This document shows, piece by piece, positions 6,273 to 15,260 of a stretch of 34,919 nt of DNA; the first letter of the stretch is position 1; each line of letters starts with the position of its first letter. The DNA is from Betaproteobacteria bacterium (GTDB lineage: Bacteria > Pseudomonadota > Gammaproteobacteria > Burkholderiales > Thiobacillaceae). A model generated the notes under the pieces. It did not search any database. It was given only the letters and a program-made list of their open reading frames with translations, and was not told the DNA's origin. A program made the translations under genes and the position numbers. The DNA lies in NCBI GenBank assembly GCA_020061585.1, contig JAGUXX010000178.1, positions 1-34,919 of the forward strand, given 5' to 3'.

Positions 6273-8105
6273 ATGTTGGTTTCAAACCTGACCCGAGTCG
6301 CCGTCCTGATTCTGACCTTGCTACTGACCTTGCTGCTGGCCGGCTGCGGTGGCAGTGGAGGCGGCGATGGAAGCAGCGGCGTGACGGCGGTCGACGCGCC
6401 GGACCAGATCACCGTCGATGGCGGTCGCGAGCGGATCACCGTCACCTGGTCCGGCGTCAGCGGCGCCACGAGCTACAACATCTACTATTCCACCGCCACG
6501 CCGGTGAATCCGATGAATCTGGCGACCACGACCAAAGTAGCCAATGTCGGTAGCCCACAAACCATCCGGGGGCTCATCGACAGGGACACGTATTACGCCG
6601 TGGTGACGGCTATCGGCCCCGGCGGTGAAAGCGTGGTTTCCAAGGAAATCGCCGCCGTTCCCGCCAACCCCGCGCCACCGTTGGCGCCGCTGAACATTCG
6701 CGCCGAAGCGGGAGCCGGGCAACTCATCGTGCATTGGGACGCTTCCGATGGAGCGACTTCCTACAACCTCTACCACGGCACCAGCACCAGTATCACCCAA
6801 ACGACCGGCACACCAGTGGTCAGCATCAGCAGCCCTCACGTCCTGAATCTTGCCAGCGGTGCGACCTATTACGTAATCGTCACCGCCGTGAACGCCGCCG
6901 GCGAAAGCGCGGACTCATTCATCGCCAGCGCCAGCCCCTCGGCATCCCCCCCACCGCTGGCGCCGACCAACATGCAAGCCGAGCTCTCGCCGACCGACCC
7001 AAGCAAGGTCGTGCTGACCTGGAATGCCTCCGCTGGGGCCACCGGTTACAACCTGTATTACGGCAGTTCCTGGGGCGTCACCAAAGCCACTGGAACCGCG
7101 GTGAACAATGTCGGCAGCCCCTATACAGCAACTGGCTTGGCATTGAACAAGGCCACTTTTTTTGTGGTGACCGCCACCAATGTGGCGGGTGAAAGCAGCA
7201 TCTCCTTGCAGGCCGCGGCAACCCCCAGAGCCGCGGAGATCGTCGCCGCCAACGCTCGCATGGTCAACATTCCAGTCGGGAGCTTCCTGTTCGGAGACAG
7301 CAGCGACGCGCTCACCGCGAATGTCATCAGCTACGCCCTGCCAGTCAAGAATATTTCCATCAGCGGCTTCTGTATCGATCGTTATGAAACCACCCATGAC
7401 CTCTGGGCAACGGTCTACACCTGGGCACTCGCCAATGGCTACAGCTTCGACAATCCGGGCAAGCGCGGCGCGGACGACCTGGGAACCGACATGCCGGTCA
7501 CGACCATCAACTGGTATGACACCGTCAAGTGGTTGAACGCCCGTTCAGAGATGGAAGGTCTCGTCCCCGCCTATTACACCGATATCGGCCATAACACTGT
7601 TTACCGAACAGGCAACGTGAATCTGACCAATGCCATGGTGAACTGGACAGGCAACGGCTATCGACTGCCGACAGAGGCGGAATGGGAAAAAGCCGCGCGC
7701 GGCGGCCTATCAGCCAAACGCTGGCCTTGGGGCGACGACCCGCAAAATCTCGGGCAAGTGGAAACATCGATTGCAAACTTCAACGAGGGAAGGGCTACCA
7801 GTGTGGGCATCTATCTTCCCAATGACTACGGTTTATACGACATGGCCGGCAATGTGTGGGAATGGACATGGAATTGGTGGGTGGATGATTACGACCATGC
7901 CAGCCTGGTCGCAACGGACCCTGTCGGACCTGACGCTCCCATAGCGGTCGATAAGGAATTGAGGGTCAGGCGTGGAGGCGGATATGCATATGGCGTGCGT
8001 TATCTGCGCAATGCCGAGCGCATGGGGAGAGTCCCCACCTATATCGCCACTTACTTTGGCTTCCGCGCAGTCCGCTCCGAGGCACTGCCCGGGACATGCC
8101 CATGA
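6273..8105 (+). CDS. lipoprotein with three FnIII domains and a C-terminal FGE/SUMF1-like domain
   Basis: A 610-residue protein with a lipoprotein signal peptide (hydrophobic residues 9-22, lipobox LAGC with Cys25) and a Gly/Ser-rich linker. Three fibronectin type III domains follow at about 37-127, 130-222 and 225-317, each with a GATSYNIYY- or GATGYNLYY-like strand and an AGGES-like end. The C-terminal domain, about 325-605, is the formylglycine-generating-enzyme fold: IPVGSFLFG, FCIDRYETTHDLWA, YRLPTEAEWEKAARGG, YDMAGNVWEWTWN and RRGGGYAYG. The copper-binding cysteine pair of true FGEs is missing (tyrosines stand in that segment), so it is probably a binding or non-sulfatase member. It is expected at the cell surface or in the periplasm. 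The next gene, also exported, starts 90 bases downstream. Confidence 0.85.
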   Translation: MLVSNLTRVAVLILTLLLTLLLAGCGGSGGGDGSSGVTAVDAPDQITVDGGRERITVTWSGVSGATSYNIYYSTATPVNPMNLATTTKVANVGSPQTIRGLIDRDTYYAVVTAIGPGGESVVSKEIAAVPANPAPPLAPLNIRAEAGAGQLIVHWDASDGATSYNLYHGTSTSITQTTGTPVVSISSPHVLNLASGATYYVIVTAVNAAGESADSFIASASPSASPPPLAPTNMQAELSPTDPSKVVLTWNASAGATGYNLYYGSSWGVTKATGTAVNNVGSPYTATGLALNKATFFVVTATNVAGESSISLQAAATPRAAEIVAANARMVNIPVGSFLFGDSSDALTANVISYALPVKNISISGFCIDRYETTHDLWATVYTWALANGYSFDNPGKRGADDLGTDMPVTTINWYDTVKWLNARSEMEGLVPAYYTDIGHNTVYRTGNVNLTNAMVNWTGNGYRLPTEAEWEKAARGGLSAKRWPWGDDPQNLGQVETSIANFNEGRATSVGIYLPNDYGLYDMAGNVWEWTWNWWVDDYDHASLVATDPVGPDAPIAVDKELRVRRGGGYAYGVRYLRNAERMGRVPTYIATYFGFRAVRSEALPGTCP

Positions 8106-8195
8106 TTGTTTTCAATCAAACCTTGAAAGGTATTCAGTGAGATAGGTCTTTCGATGATTTGGTACGTTTGTCATCAACCAGAGAAGGAGAAAGTC

Positions 8196-10220
8196 ATGAG
8201 ACTGCGTCATTTTTTACGCCTGACGAGCGTTGGGTTCGTCTTTTTGACGTTAATCGGCTCGGCATCGCTTGTCCGCGCCGATGCGGCATCCGATTGGGCG
8301 GATGCGCTGGCGAAAGGCCAGCAATATCTGTTCAACACGTTCAACTCGGTGGATGACGATACTGGAAACTGGACTCCAGGCAATCACAGTTCCCGTGTCG
8401 GCGAGACCGCCATCGCCGCTTCCGCGCTGATCGAAACCGGCAAAATCAGCGACCCCGCGTACAAGGCCATCATCGACAAGGCCATCAACTACATCAAAGC
8501 CGAGCAGGACGACACCACAGGCTGTATTGGCAGCCAGACCTACGAAACCGGTCTTGCCGTGGTTGCCTTGTCCTTGTATGGCAGCAACGTCGCGATGACG
8601 GCCGGAGAACTTGAGCCATATCAAACCGTGGTCCGTAATGCGATCAATTGCCAGAAGAGCTATCAGAACATTGCCGGCTCAACCCATGGCGCCGACATGA
8701 ATCCGGATGGTTCCGGAACGCCTACCAATGCCAATGGCTGCCCCTTCAATACCGCGCACTACGGTGGCTGGGGCTATGGTGGTTACTGTGACAGCGCCGA
8801 CATGTCCAATACCCAATTCGCGGCCATCGGCATTTACTACGGCTCCAAATTCCTTGGCGATGGCATCAAGGGAACGGCGTGGGCAAATGGCCTCCTGGAG
8901 TTTCTCCGCCTGCGCCAGATGACTGGCGAAAATACGGATGACAATCCGAATGGCGGTGCGTTCGGCGTGTATAGCCGTGATGAATCCAGTCGCTTCCTGA
9001 CCGGTACGGGTGGCGGACTCTGGATACTGACGATGATTGATGAGATCAGCGCCAAACAAGATGCGGCGGATGCCGGAACCATGGTTCAGCGTGCCGTAGA
9101 CTGGTACACACGCAATTACACTTGGACATATGGCGACGCACAGTATTACTTCATTTACGCCATGGCCAAGGGGTTGACCGCCACTGTGGGCGATCTGGTG
9201 CTCTCCGGAACCGAGACCTGGACGACCGACCTACGTGCTTACTTGAATGCCAATAAAACCGAAGTGGCGGCCAGTGACACCACCCCTGAAAGCAACTACT
9301 GGAGCGGTTCGGACTGGCTTGATCCTGGCCCGGTTGGCACGACAGGCTGGGCGCTGATGTCCATGGCCTTGTCTGATGTTAATACGCCTAGCGCCACCAA
9401 GCCCTTGGCGGATGTCCCGGAGACCACGCTTCCCGAAGTCAACCGGGGAACGGTCTGGCTAGAGACAACTGGCGGCGTCACCATTAGTTTGCCCGCACGT
9501 GCCGATATCAGCCCGGCGAACGCCGTGGCTACCGGTGTGGAAATGCCGATCGGTTCGTTCGAATTCACGTTGAATGGCGTGACCGGCGCGACTACCGTAC
9601 TCAAGATAGTTCCGCCGGCCGGCACGCTTGATCCGGCCAACTCCATCACCGGTTTCCTGAACGCCGACGGCAGCATCAAGGCCGGCCTGACCTGGTTCAA
9701 ACTGGCGGGTGGCGTGGGTGGCGCCTGGACGGGTTTGCCCAATGTGCCGATCAAGCTCGGCCCGGACGGCGGTCCTTACACCTATATCGAAGTCACCCTG
9801 ACCGATAATGGCGAGGAAGACGCCGACCCAACGGTCGGCGTGATCCGCGACCCGGGCGCGCCTGGCGTAGGCTTTGTGGCGAGCGTCGATGACGCCGATG
9901 GTGGCGGCAACGGCAACTGCTTCATCGCCACCGCCGCCTACGGCAGCAACATGGCGGGCGATGTGATGCTGCTGCGCAAGTTCCGCGACAACGTGCTGCT
10001 GACCAATGCCTTTGGTCGCATGCTGGTCGACACCTACTATGCGGTATCGCCGCCCATCGCGGCGTTCATCGCCGACCACGCAGTCCTGCGCGCAACCACC
10101 CGCGCCGTGCTGGCGCCGATCGTCTTCACGGTGAAGTATCCGTGGGGCACGCTCGGCATCCTGATCCTGGCCGGGTTGTTCGCCGGGTTCATGGTGCGCC
10201 GACAAGGTCACGCCGCATAA
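8196..10220 (+). CDS. exported alpha-toroid (squalene-cyclase/prenyltransferase-like) protein with anchor-U-like and CFI-box-like C-terminal domains
   Basis: A 674-residue protein. AAGGAGA at 8184-8190 fixes the ATG at 8196, giving a Sec signal peptide that ends near LVRADA (about residue 29). Residues of about 30-390 are helical and resemble the prenyltransferase/squalene-oxidase repeat fold: ALAKGQQYLFNTF, GETAIAASALIETG, YETGLAVVALSLYG, TGWALMSMAL. Residues of about 410-555 (GTVWLETTGGVTIS to LTDNGEEDADPTVGVIRDPG) resemble the 'choice-of-anchor U' module. The end carries CFIATAAYGS, then LLRKFRDNVLLTNAFGR, a hydrophobic helix and RRQGHAA. This is the CFI-box-CTERM layout as I recall it. 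It is probably anchored to the envelope. The substrate is unknown. Confidence 0.75.
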   Translation: MRLRHFLRLTSVGFVFLTLIGSASLVRADAASDWADALAKGQQYLFNTFNSVDDDTGNWTPGNHSSRVGETAIAASALIETGKISDPAYKAIIDKAINYIKAEQDDTTGCIGSQTYETGLAVVALSLYGSNVAMTAGELEPYQTVVRNAINCQKSYQNIAGSTHGADMNPDGSGTPTNANGCPFNTAHYGGWGYGGYCDSADMSNTQFAAIGIYYGSKFLGDGIKGTAWANGLLEFLRLRQMTGENTDDNPNGGAFGVYSRDESSRFLTGTGGGLWILTMIDEISAKQDAADAGTMVQRAVDWYTRNYTWTYGDAQYYFIYAMAKGLTATVGDLVLSGTETWTTDLRAYLNANKTEVAASDTTPESNYWSGSDWLDPGPVGTTGWALMSMALSDVNTPSATKPLADVPETTLPEVNRGTVWLETTGGVTISLPARADISPANAVATGVEMPIGSFEFTLNGVTGATTVLKIVPPAGTLDPANSITGFLNADGSIKAGLTWFKLAGGVGGAWTGLPNVPIKLGPDGGPYTYIEVTLTDNGEEDADPTVGVIRDPGAPGVGFVASVDDADGGGNGNCFIATAAYGSNMAGDVMLLRKFRDNVLLTNAFGRMLVDTYYAVSPPIAAFIADHAVLRATTRAVLAPIVFTVKYPWGTLGILILAGLFAGFMVRRQGHAA

Positions 10221-10250
10221 GGCGCTGTCCTCGACTCGCGTAGTGAACGA

Positions 10251-10277
10251 CGCCCCCCGCAAGGGGGGTGCTTTTTT
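10251..10277 (+). terminator. rho-independent terminator after the toroid-anchor gene
   Basis: Six C's pair with six G's across a GCAA tetraloop, extended by one G-T and one C-G pair, and a run of six T's follows (10272-10277). It begins 30 bases after the stop codon. It insulates the surface-protein genes from the glnA control region. Confidence 0.9.
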
Positions 10278-10395
10278 GTGTTACGGCCCAATCGCGGCAA
10301 GTTCCAGCACGCTCATACCGCGCGGACAACCGCGTTTTCAAGGTTCGGTTGTAGCGCAAATCCCGCGTCGTCATACGCACCAATTAGGGGCAAAA

Positions 10396-10412
10396 AGCAC
10401 CACACCGGTGCA
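10396..10412. promoter_or_regulatory. NtrC binding site upstream of glnA
   Basis: GCACC-ACACC-GGTGC at 10397-10411 matches the NtrC dyad core GCACC-N5-GGTGC exactly; the flanking bases are A on both sides. It lies about 60 bases upstream of the -24 element of the sigma-54 promoter, a normal enhancer distance. The bases between the terminator and this site (10278-10395) show nothing else I can name. Confidence 0.8.
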
Positions 10413-10473
10413 ATTCTTTTCCCGTTGCCTAAGCGATGCCTTATGGCACAATAGTTTGTCCTATTTCGGGGCA

Positions 10474-10489
10474 TGGCACAGAACATGCT
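10474..10489 (+). promoter_or_regulatory. sigma-54 (-24/-12) promoter of glnA
   Basis: TGGCAC-AGAAC-ATGCT matches the sigma-54 consensus TGGCAC-N5-TTGCW at all but one position, with the invariant GG and GC ten bases apart. It is 57 bases before the glnA ATG. With the NtrC dyad upstream this predicts induction under nitrogen limitation. A weak vegetative promoter may also exist (TTGCCT at 10425-10430, CACAAT at 10447-10452), comparable to the glnAp1/p2 arrangement. Confidence 0.8.
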
Positions 10490-10546
10490 TAACCGCCCCT
10501 CGTGGATATCCACTTATTGCAATCCAGCTTACACAAGGAGTTCGAA

Positions 10547-11962
10547 ATGGCGGTCGCCGATGTAATGAAGATGATTCAGGAAAACGATATCAAATTCGTT
10601 GATTTCCGTTTTACCGACACCCGCGGCAAGGAACAGCACGTTACCGTGCCGGTTTCCGAGCACGGCTTCACCGAAAGCAAGTTCACCGACGGCCACGCCT
10701 TCGACGGCTCCTCCATCGCCGGCTGGAAGGGTATTCAGGCTTCCGACATGCAGTTGATGCCCGACCCGGAAACCGCCAATCTCGACCCGTTCATGGACGA
10801 GCCGACGCTGATCCTGACCTGTGACGTGGTCGAACCAGACACCGGCAAGGGCTATGACCGCGATCCGCGTTCCATCGCCAAGCGCGGCGAAGCCTATCTG
10901 AAATCCACCGGCCTGGGCGACACCGCCTACTTCGGCCCGGAACCCGAATTCTTCATTTTCGACTCGGTCACCTGGGGTTCCGACATGTCCGGCACCCACG
11001 TCACCATCGAATCCGAAGAGGCCGCCTGGTCCTCCGGCAAGAAATACGAAGGCGGCAACATGGGTCACCGTCCCGGCATCAAGGGCGGCTATTTCCCGGT
11101 TCCCCCGGTCGACTCCCTGCATGACATCCGCGGCGCCATGGTCCTGGCCCTGGAAGAAATGGGCGTGCCGGTCGAAGTACACCACCATGAAGTCGCCACC
11201 GCCGGCCAGTGCGAAATCGGCACCCTGTTCGCCACGCTGGTGAAGCGCGCCGACTGGACCCAGGTTCTGAAGTACGTGGTGCACAACGTCGCGCACAGCT
11301 ACGGCAAGACCGCGACCTTCATGCCCAAGCCCATCGTCGGCGACAACGGCTCCGGCATGCACGTGCACCAGTCGATCTGGAAAGACGGCAAAAACCTGTT
11401 CGCCGGCAACGGCTACGCCGGCCTGTCCGAGTTCGCGCTGTACTACATCGGCGGCATCATCAAGCACGCCAAAGCCTTGAACGCCATCACCAACCCGTCG
11501 ACCAACTCCTACAAGCGTCTGGTACCCGGCTTCGAAGCCCCGGTCATGTTGGCCTACTCGGCGAAGAACCGTTCCGCGTCGATCCGCATCCCGCACGTCG
11601 CGTCCGACAAGGCCCGCCGTATCGAGACCCGCTTCCCGGACCCCACCTCCAACCCGTATCTGTGCTTCACCGCGCTGATGATGGCCGGTCTGGACGGCGT
11701 GCAGAACAAGCTCCACCCCGGCGACCCCTCCGACAAGAATCTCTACGACCTGCCGCCGGAAGAAGAAATGGCCATCCCGAAGGTTTGCCACAGCCTGGAA
11801 ATGGCGCTGGAAAACCTGGACCAGGACCGCGAGTTCCTGACCCGTGGCGGCGTCTTCTCCAACGAATGGATCGACGCCTACATCGAACTCAAGACGGAAG
11901 AAGTCAATCGCTTCCGCATGACCAGCCATCCGGTCGAGTTCGACATGTATTACAGCCTGTAA
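10547..11962 (+). CDS. glnA: glutamine synthetase type I
   Basis: A 471-residue GSI-beta type enzyme that makes glutamine from glutamate, ammonia and ATP as a cytoplasmic dodecamer. It shows [16 protein letters not shown] near the N terminus, [17 protein letters not shown], the ATP-binding [16 protein letters not shown], and [10 protein letters not shown]. The adenylylation loop NLYDLPPEE puts the regulatory tyrosine at residue 400 (Tyr397 in E. coli), so control by GlnE adenylylation is expected. AAGGAG at 10535-10540 fixes the start; a GTG at 10502 would overlap the promoter region. A NtrC site and a sigma-54 promoter lie upstream and a terminator follows. ntrB and ntrC are not in the adjacent positions. 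Confidence 0.98.
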   Translation: MAVADVMKMIQENDIKFVDFRFTDTRGKEQHVTVPVSEHGFTESKFTDGHAFDGSSIAGWKGIQASDMQLMPDPETANLDPFMDEPTLILTCDVVEPDTGKGYDRDPRSIAKRGEAYLKSTGLGDTAYFGPEPEFFIFDSVTWGSDMSGTHVTIESEEAAWSSGKKYEGGNMGHRPGIKGGYFPVPPVDSLHDIRGAMVLALEEMGVPVEVHHHEVATAGQCEIGTLFATLVKRADWTQVLKYVVHNVAHSYGKTATFMPKPIVGDNGSGMHVHQSIWKDGKNLFAGNGYAGLSEFALYYIGGIIKHAKALNAITNPSTNSYKRLVPGFEAPVMLAYSAKNRSASIRIPHVASDKARRIETRFPDPTSNPYLCFTALMMAGLDGVQNKLHPGDPSDKNLYDLPPEEEMAIPKVCHSLEMALENLDQDREFLTRGGVFSNEWIDAYIELKTEEVNRFRMTSHPVEFDMYYSL

Positions 11963-11977
11963 TTACCAGGTTGATCC

Positions 11978-12004
11978 AAAGGGCGGCGTATGCCGCCCTT
12001 TTTT
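11978..12004 (+). terminator. rho-independent terminator of glnA
   Basis: GGGCGGC and GCCGCCC form a perfect 7-bp stem around GTAT, extended by A-T pairs, and six T's follow. It starts 16 bases after the glnA stop, so the DUF4124 gene downstream needs its own promoter or read-through. Confidence 0.95.
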
Positions 12005-12061
12005 ATTGTCCCGATGGCGCGCAATTCCCTACACTTCAGGCATTCGTACCGAGGTAGCACC

Positions 12062-12502
12062 ATGCGCATCGCCATCGCCCTGTTTATGCTCGCCATGCCC
12101 CATATCGCCCTGGGGGAAATCTACAAATTCGTCGACGAAAACGGCCTGGTCACCTACACCAACATGCCTCGCCCGGGCGTAAAACCGCAGTTGACCATTC
12201 CCGACCTCAGCAAGAGCAGCCCGGCCAAACCGGCCAAGAAAGCCACGCCCAGCGGGAAAATGCCTACGCCCAGCTATTTTCCGAAAGTCGACACCAGCAC
12301 CCAGACCAAGCGTGACGACATGCGCCGGCAGTTGCTATTGGAGGAACTGCGCAGCGAAGAGCGCAACCTCGCCGCCTCGCGCAACGAGCTCAGCCTGGGC
12401 AGCCGCCGTCCCGGCGCGGACATCGGCAAATTGACAGACGACGTGCGCATGCACGAGAAGAACATCCAGATGCTCAACAAGGAGCTGTCGCACATCCGCT
12501 GA
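12062..12502 (+). CDS. DUF4124-domain exported protein
   Basis: A 146-residue protein with an N-terminal signal peptide (cleavage likely after MPHIALG, residue 18). The DUF4124 segment EIYKFVDENGLVTYTNMP comes straight after it. A Pro/Lys-rich linker (residues of about 52-75) leads to a charged helical C-terminal half (RRQLLLEELRSEERNLAASRNEL) that is probably a coiled coil. GAGG at 12050-12053 supports the start. DUF4124 proteins are common next to glnA in beta- and gammaproteobacteria, but their role is not established. It probably acts in the periplasm. Confidence 0.85.
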   Translation: MRIAIALFMLAMPHIALGEIYKFVDENGLVTYTNMPRPGVKPQLTIPDLSKSSPAKPAKKATPSGKMPTPSYFPKVDTSTQTKRDDMRRQLLLEELRSEERNLAASRNELSLGSRRPGADIGKLTDDVRMHEKNIQMLNKELSHIR

Positions 12503-12512
12503 ACGCGGCAAG

Positions 12513-12549
12513 GAAGACCTGACAGGTTTTTAAAACCTGTCAGGTCTTC
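12513..12549. terminator. perfect 37-base palindrome, likely bidirectional terminator or dispersed repeat
   Basis: An 18-base arm starting GAAGACCTGACAGG is followed by one T and then its exact reverse complement. The centre is T5-A4, so transcripts from either strand would form a long hairpin. It starts 11 bases after the DUF4124 stop. It lacks a strong T-run outside the stem. The perfection of the arms suggests a mobile intergenic element as well as a terminator. Confidence 0.7.
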
Positions 12550-12609
12550 GTGGATTCCCGCATACGTACGTGAACCGCCTGAAGCATTCGGCGGGAAACC
12601 CCGCCGGGC

Positions 12610-12618
12610 TGGTAAAAT
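12610..12618 (+). promoter_or_regulatory. extended -10 promoter of proS
   Basis: TGGTAAAAT is an exact TGN plus a five-of-six -10 hexamer, 31 bases before the proS ATG. No good -35 hexamer stands 17 bases upstream, which fits an extended -10 promoter. A small GGCGGG/CCCGCC hairpin lies directly upstream. Confidence 0.45.
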
Positions 12619-12648
12619 GCGCGTTCACTCACGCTTACCCGCCCGATC

Positions 12649-14379
12649 ATGCGCATTTCCCAGTTTTTCCTCTCCACCAGCAAGGAAGCCCCGGCCGAAG
12701 CCGAACTCGCCAGCCATCGCCTGATGCTGCGCGCCGGCCTGATCAAGCGCCTGGGTTCCGGCCTGTATACCTGGATGCCGCTGGGGCTGCGGGTATTGCG
12801 CAAGGTGGAAGCCATCGTGCGCGAAGAAATGAATCGCGCCGGCGCCATCGAACTGCTGATGCCGGCCGTGCAACCGGCCGAACTCTGGCAGGAAACCGGC
12901 CGTTGGGCGGTTTTCGGCCCGCAGATGCTGAAGATCAAGGATCGCCATCAACGCGATTTCTGCTTCGGCCCGACCCATGAGGAAGTCATCACCGATCTGG
13001 CGCGCAAGGAAATCCGCTCCTACAAGCAATTGCCGATCAATTTTTATCAGGTGCAGACCAAGTTCCGCGACGAGATTCGGCCGCGTTTCGGCGTCATGCG
13101 GGCGCGCGAATTCCTGATGAAGGACGCCTATTCCTTCCACCTCGACGAGACCAGCCTGGACGCCACCTACCAGACCATGTACGCCGCCTACTCGCGCATC
13201 TTTACCCGCCTGGGCCTGAAGTTCCGCGCCGTCGCGGCCGACACCGGCGCGATCGGCGGCAGCGGTTCGCACGAATTCCATGTGCTGGCGGACAGCGGCG
13301 AAGACGGCATCGCCTTCTGCCCGGCTTCCGACTACGCCGCCAACGTCGAGATGGCCGAAGCCTTCGCGCCGGCCGCCGCCCGTCCGGCCGCGACGGAAGC
13401 GATGCGCGACGTCGACACGCCGAAACAGACCACCTGCGAGGATGTCGCCGCGCTGCTCGGTATTCCGCTGCAAAAAACGGTCAAGCTGATCGCCGTGATG
13501 GCCGACGACAAGCTGCACGTGCTGCTGATTCGCGGCGATCACAGCCTGAACGAAGTCAAGACCGGCAAGATCGCGGGCCTGGCCGACTTCCGCTTCGCCA
13601 CCGAAGCGGAAATCCGCGCCGTGTTCAATTGCCCGCCCGGCTTCCTCGGACCGATCGGACTCGATCGCGGCCAGATCCGTGTAATAGCCGACCGCAGCGT
13701 TGCCGCCATGGCTGATTTCGTCTGCGGCGCCAACAAGCCCAAATTCCACACCGCCGGCGTCAACTGGGGCCGCGACCTGCCGGAAGCCGATCTGGTCGCC
13801 GACATCCGCAACGTCGTCGTCGGCGATCCCAGCCCGGATGGCCAGGGCGCACTGGACCTGTGTCGCGGTATCGAGGTTGGTCATATCTTCAAGCTCGGCA
13901 CCAAATACTCCGAAGCGCTCGGCGCCACGGTGCTCGATGAGCAGGGCCAGGCCCGCACGGTAATCATGGGCTGCTACGGCATCGGCGTGTCGCGCATCGT
14001 CGGCGCCGCCATCGAACAGGGCAATGACGAACGCGGCATCGTGTTCCCGCAATCCATCGCGCCGTTCGAACTGGCCATCGTGCCGCTCGGCCTGAAACGC
14101 AGCGACGCGGTGCGTGAAGCGGCGGAAACACTCTATAAAGAACTCATGACCGCCGGCATCGATGTCGTGCTGGATGATCGTGACGAACGTCCCGGCGTGA
14201 TGTTCGCGGATATGGAACTGATCGGCATACCGCATCGCATCGTGGTCAGCGAACGCGGCCTGAAGGAGGGCATGCTGGAAATTCAGAGCAGGCCGGAAAC
14301 TTCCGGCACGAAGATTGCTCAAGAAAACGCAGTCGATTTCATACGGGAGAAGGTCATTTCATGTCGAGCAAGCCACTGA
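12649..14379 (+). CDS. proS: prolyl-tRNA synthetase, bacterial type with editing domain
   Basis: A 576-residue class II aminoacyl-tRNA synthetase that charges tRNA-Pro. It begins [19 protein letters not shown] like the E. coli enzyme (572 residues). The catalytic blocks are [13 protein letters not shown] (motif 1 region), [35 protein letters not shown] (motif 2) and [17 protein letters not shown] (motif 3). The insertion between motifs 2 and 3, about residues 230-400, is the Ala-tRNA-Pro editing (YbaK-like) domain, and the anticodon-binding domain fills the last 110 residues. No clear Shine-Dalgarno sequence precedes the ATG, but homology supports this start. The last 19 bases overlap the lytic transglycosylase gene. 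Confidence 0.98.
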   Translation: MRISQFFLSTSKEAPAEAELASHRLMLRAGLIKRLGSGLYTWMPLGLRVLRKVEAIVREEMNRAGAIELLMPAVQPAELWQETGRWAVFGPQMLKIKDRHQRDFCFGPTHEEVITDLARKEIRSYKQLPINFYQVQTKFRDEIRPRFGVMRAREFLMKDAYSFHLDETSLDATYQTMYAAYSRIFTRLGLKFRAVAADTGAIGGSGSHEFHVLADSGEDGIAFCPASDYAANVEMAEAFAPAAARPAATEAMRDVDTPKQTTCEDVAALLGIPLQKTVKLIAVMADDKLHVLLIRGDHSLNEVKTGKIAGLADFRFATEAEIRAVFNCPPGFLGPIGLDRGQIRVIADRSVAAMADFVCGANKPKFHTAGVNWGRDLPEADLVADIRNVVVGDPSPDGQGALDLCRGIEVGHIFKLGTKYSEALGATVLDEQGQARTVIMGCYGIGVSRIVGAAIEQGNDERGIVFPQSIAPFELAIVPLGLKRSDAVREAAETLYKELMTAGIDVVLDDRDERPGVMFADMELIGIPHRIVVSERGLKEGMLEIQSRPETSGTKIAQENAVDFIREKVISCRASH

Positions 14380-15026
14380 AAACCATCAAAATCGCGCTCT
14401 GGCTGCTTGCCTTCAGCGCCGGTGGCGCCTGGGCCGGCGCGCAGCAGTACGAACCAATGTCGGCCAGCGTCAAATCGCAACTGTCCAAGGCGGTGGCGGA
14501 TACCGCGGTGAAAAACGCCGCCTTTGCCAGCACGCCGGAGGTCCGGGCCTGGCTGGCGGAAATGTCGCGTCGTCTCGAACGGCGAATTCCCGACGCCGAA
14601 TATCGCCAGGACTTCCTCAACACCGTGCATTACGAATCGATCCGCGCCGGCCTCGACCCCGAGATGGTGCTGGGCCTCATCGAAGTGGAAAGCGGCTTCC
14701 GCAAATACGCCGTGTCCAGCGCCACCGCGATGGGCTATATGCAGATCATGCCGTTCTGGACCAAGGTCATCGGCACGCCGGAGCATAACCTGTTCCACCT
14801 GCGCACCAACCTGCGTTACGGCGTCACCATCCTGCGTCACTACCTGGACATCGAACGCGGCGACCTGTTTCGAGCCCTCGGCCGCTACAACGGCAGCCTC
14901 GGCAAACCGGAATATCCGAATATGGTTTATGCCGCTTGGCGCAACAAGTTCACCTACGGCATTCCACCAGCCAAAGCCAGATCGAATCGTCAGGTTCAAT
15001 CAAACCCATCCCGACAGGATGGTTGA
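14361..15026 (+). CDS. SLT-family lytic murein transglycosylase
   Basis: A 221-residue exported muramidase-like enzyme that cleaves peptidoglycan glycan strands without hydrolysis. A signal peptide occupies about residues 1-25 ([10 protein letters not shown]). The SLT domain runs from about 85 to 200, with [27 protein letters not shown] split across the usual ES and GLMQ-type motifs. Glu110 is the catalytic residue, and [10 protein letters not shown] is the third motif. The gene overlaps the end of proS by 19 bases, so the two are cotranscribed, a neighbourhood seen in several betaproteobacteria. It faces pilE with 234 bases between them; that gap holds one weak inverted repeat and nothing else recognisable. 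Confidence 0.9.
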   Translation: MSSKPLKTIKIALWLLAFSAGGAWAGAQQYEPMSASVKSQLSKAVADTAVKNAAFASTPEVRAWLAEMSRRLERRIPDAEYRQDFLNTVHYESIRAGLDPEMVLGLIEVESGFRKYAVSSATAMGYMQIMPFWTKVIGTPEHNLFHLRTNLRYGVTILRHYLDIERGDLFRALGRYNGSLGKPEYPNMVYAAWRNKFTYGIPPAKARSNRQVQSNPSRQDG

Positions 15027-15199
15027 TATTGCGCCAACGGATCGCGTAACCGCGCGGATAACTTATGTCTCGCCGGCAAACCAGGTCAGCGCCACACGAC
15101 AACTGAAATGCAATAGGCGCTGGCGCAGCGGTCATCTGGAAAGGCTCTCAAGGGCGTTCCATCAATTTCTGTTCGACCCCTCGCCGACAACCCAGAGCG

Positions 15200-15236
15200 G
15201 GCATAGGACAAATTGCTTTTCGTTGACGCCTATGCC
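15200..15236 (-). terminator. weak inverted repeat after pilE (possible transcript end)
   Basis: GGCATAGG (15200-15207) and CCTATGCC (15229-15236) are exact reverse complements around a 21-base loop. It follows the pilE stop by 24 bases on the minus strand. There is no T-run, so it could be an mRNA-end structure but is not a textbook terminator. Confidence 0.25.
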
Positions 15237-15260
15237 GACGCATGGCCAACGCAAGCCAAT

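Noticed and set aside
7240-8105. True sulfatase-activating formylglycine-generating enzyme
   Set aside because: The two copper-binding cysteines are absent and no sulfatase gene is nearby.
10529-11929. 466-codon open frame opposite glnA
   Set aside because: It mirrors the glnA codon pattern, has no recognisable motif and would cover the glnA start.
12625-14322. 565-codon open frame on the strand opposite proS
   Set aside because: It is the antisense shadow of proS in GC-rich DNA, full of His, Gly and Arg runs and with no domain; proS is unambiguous.
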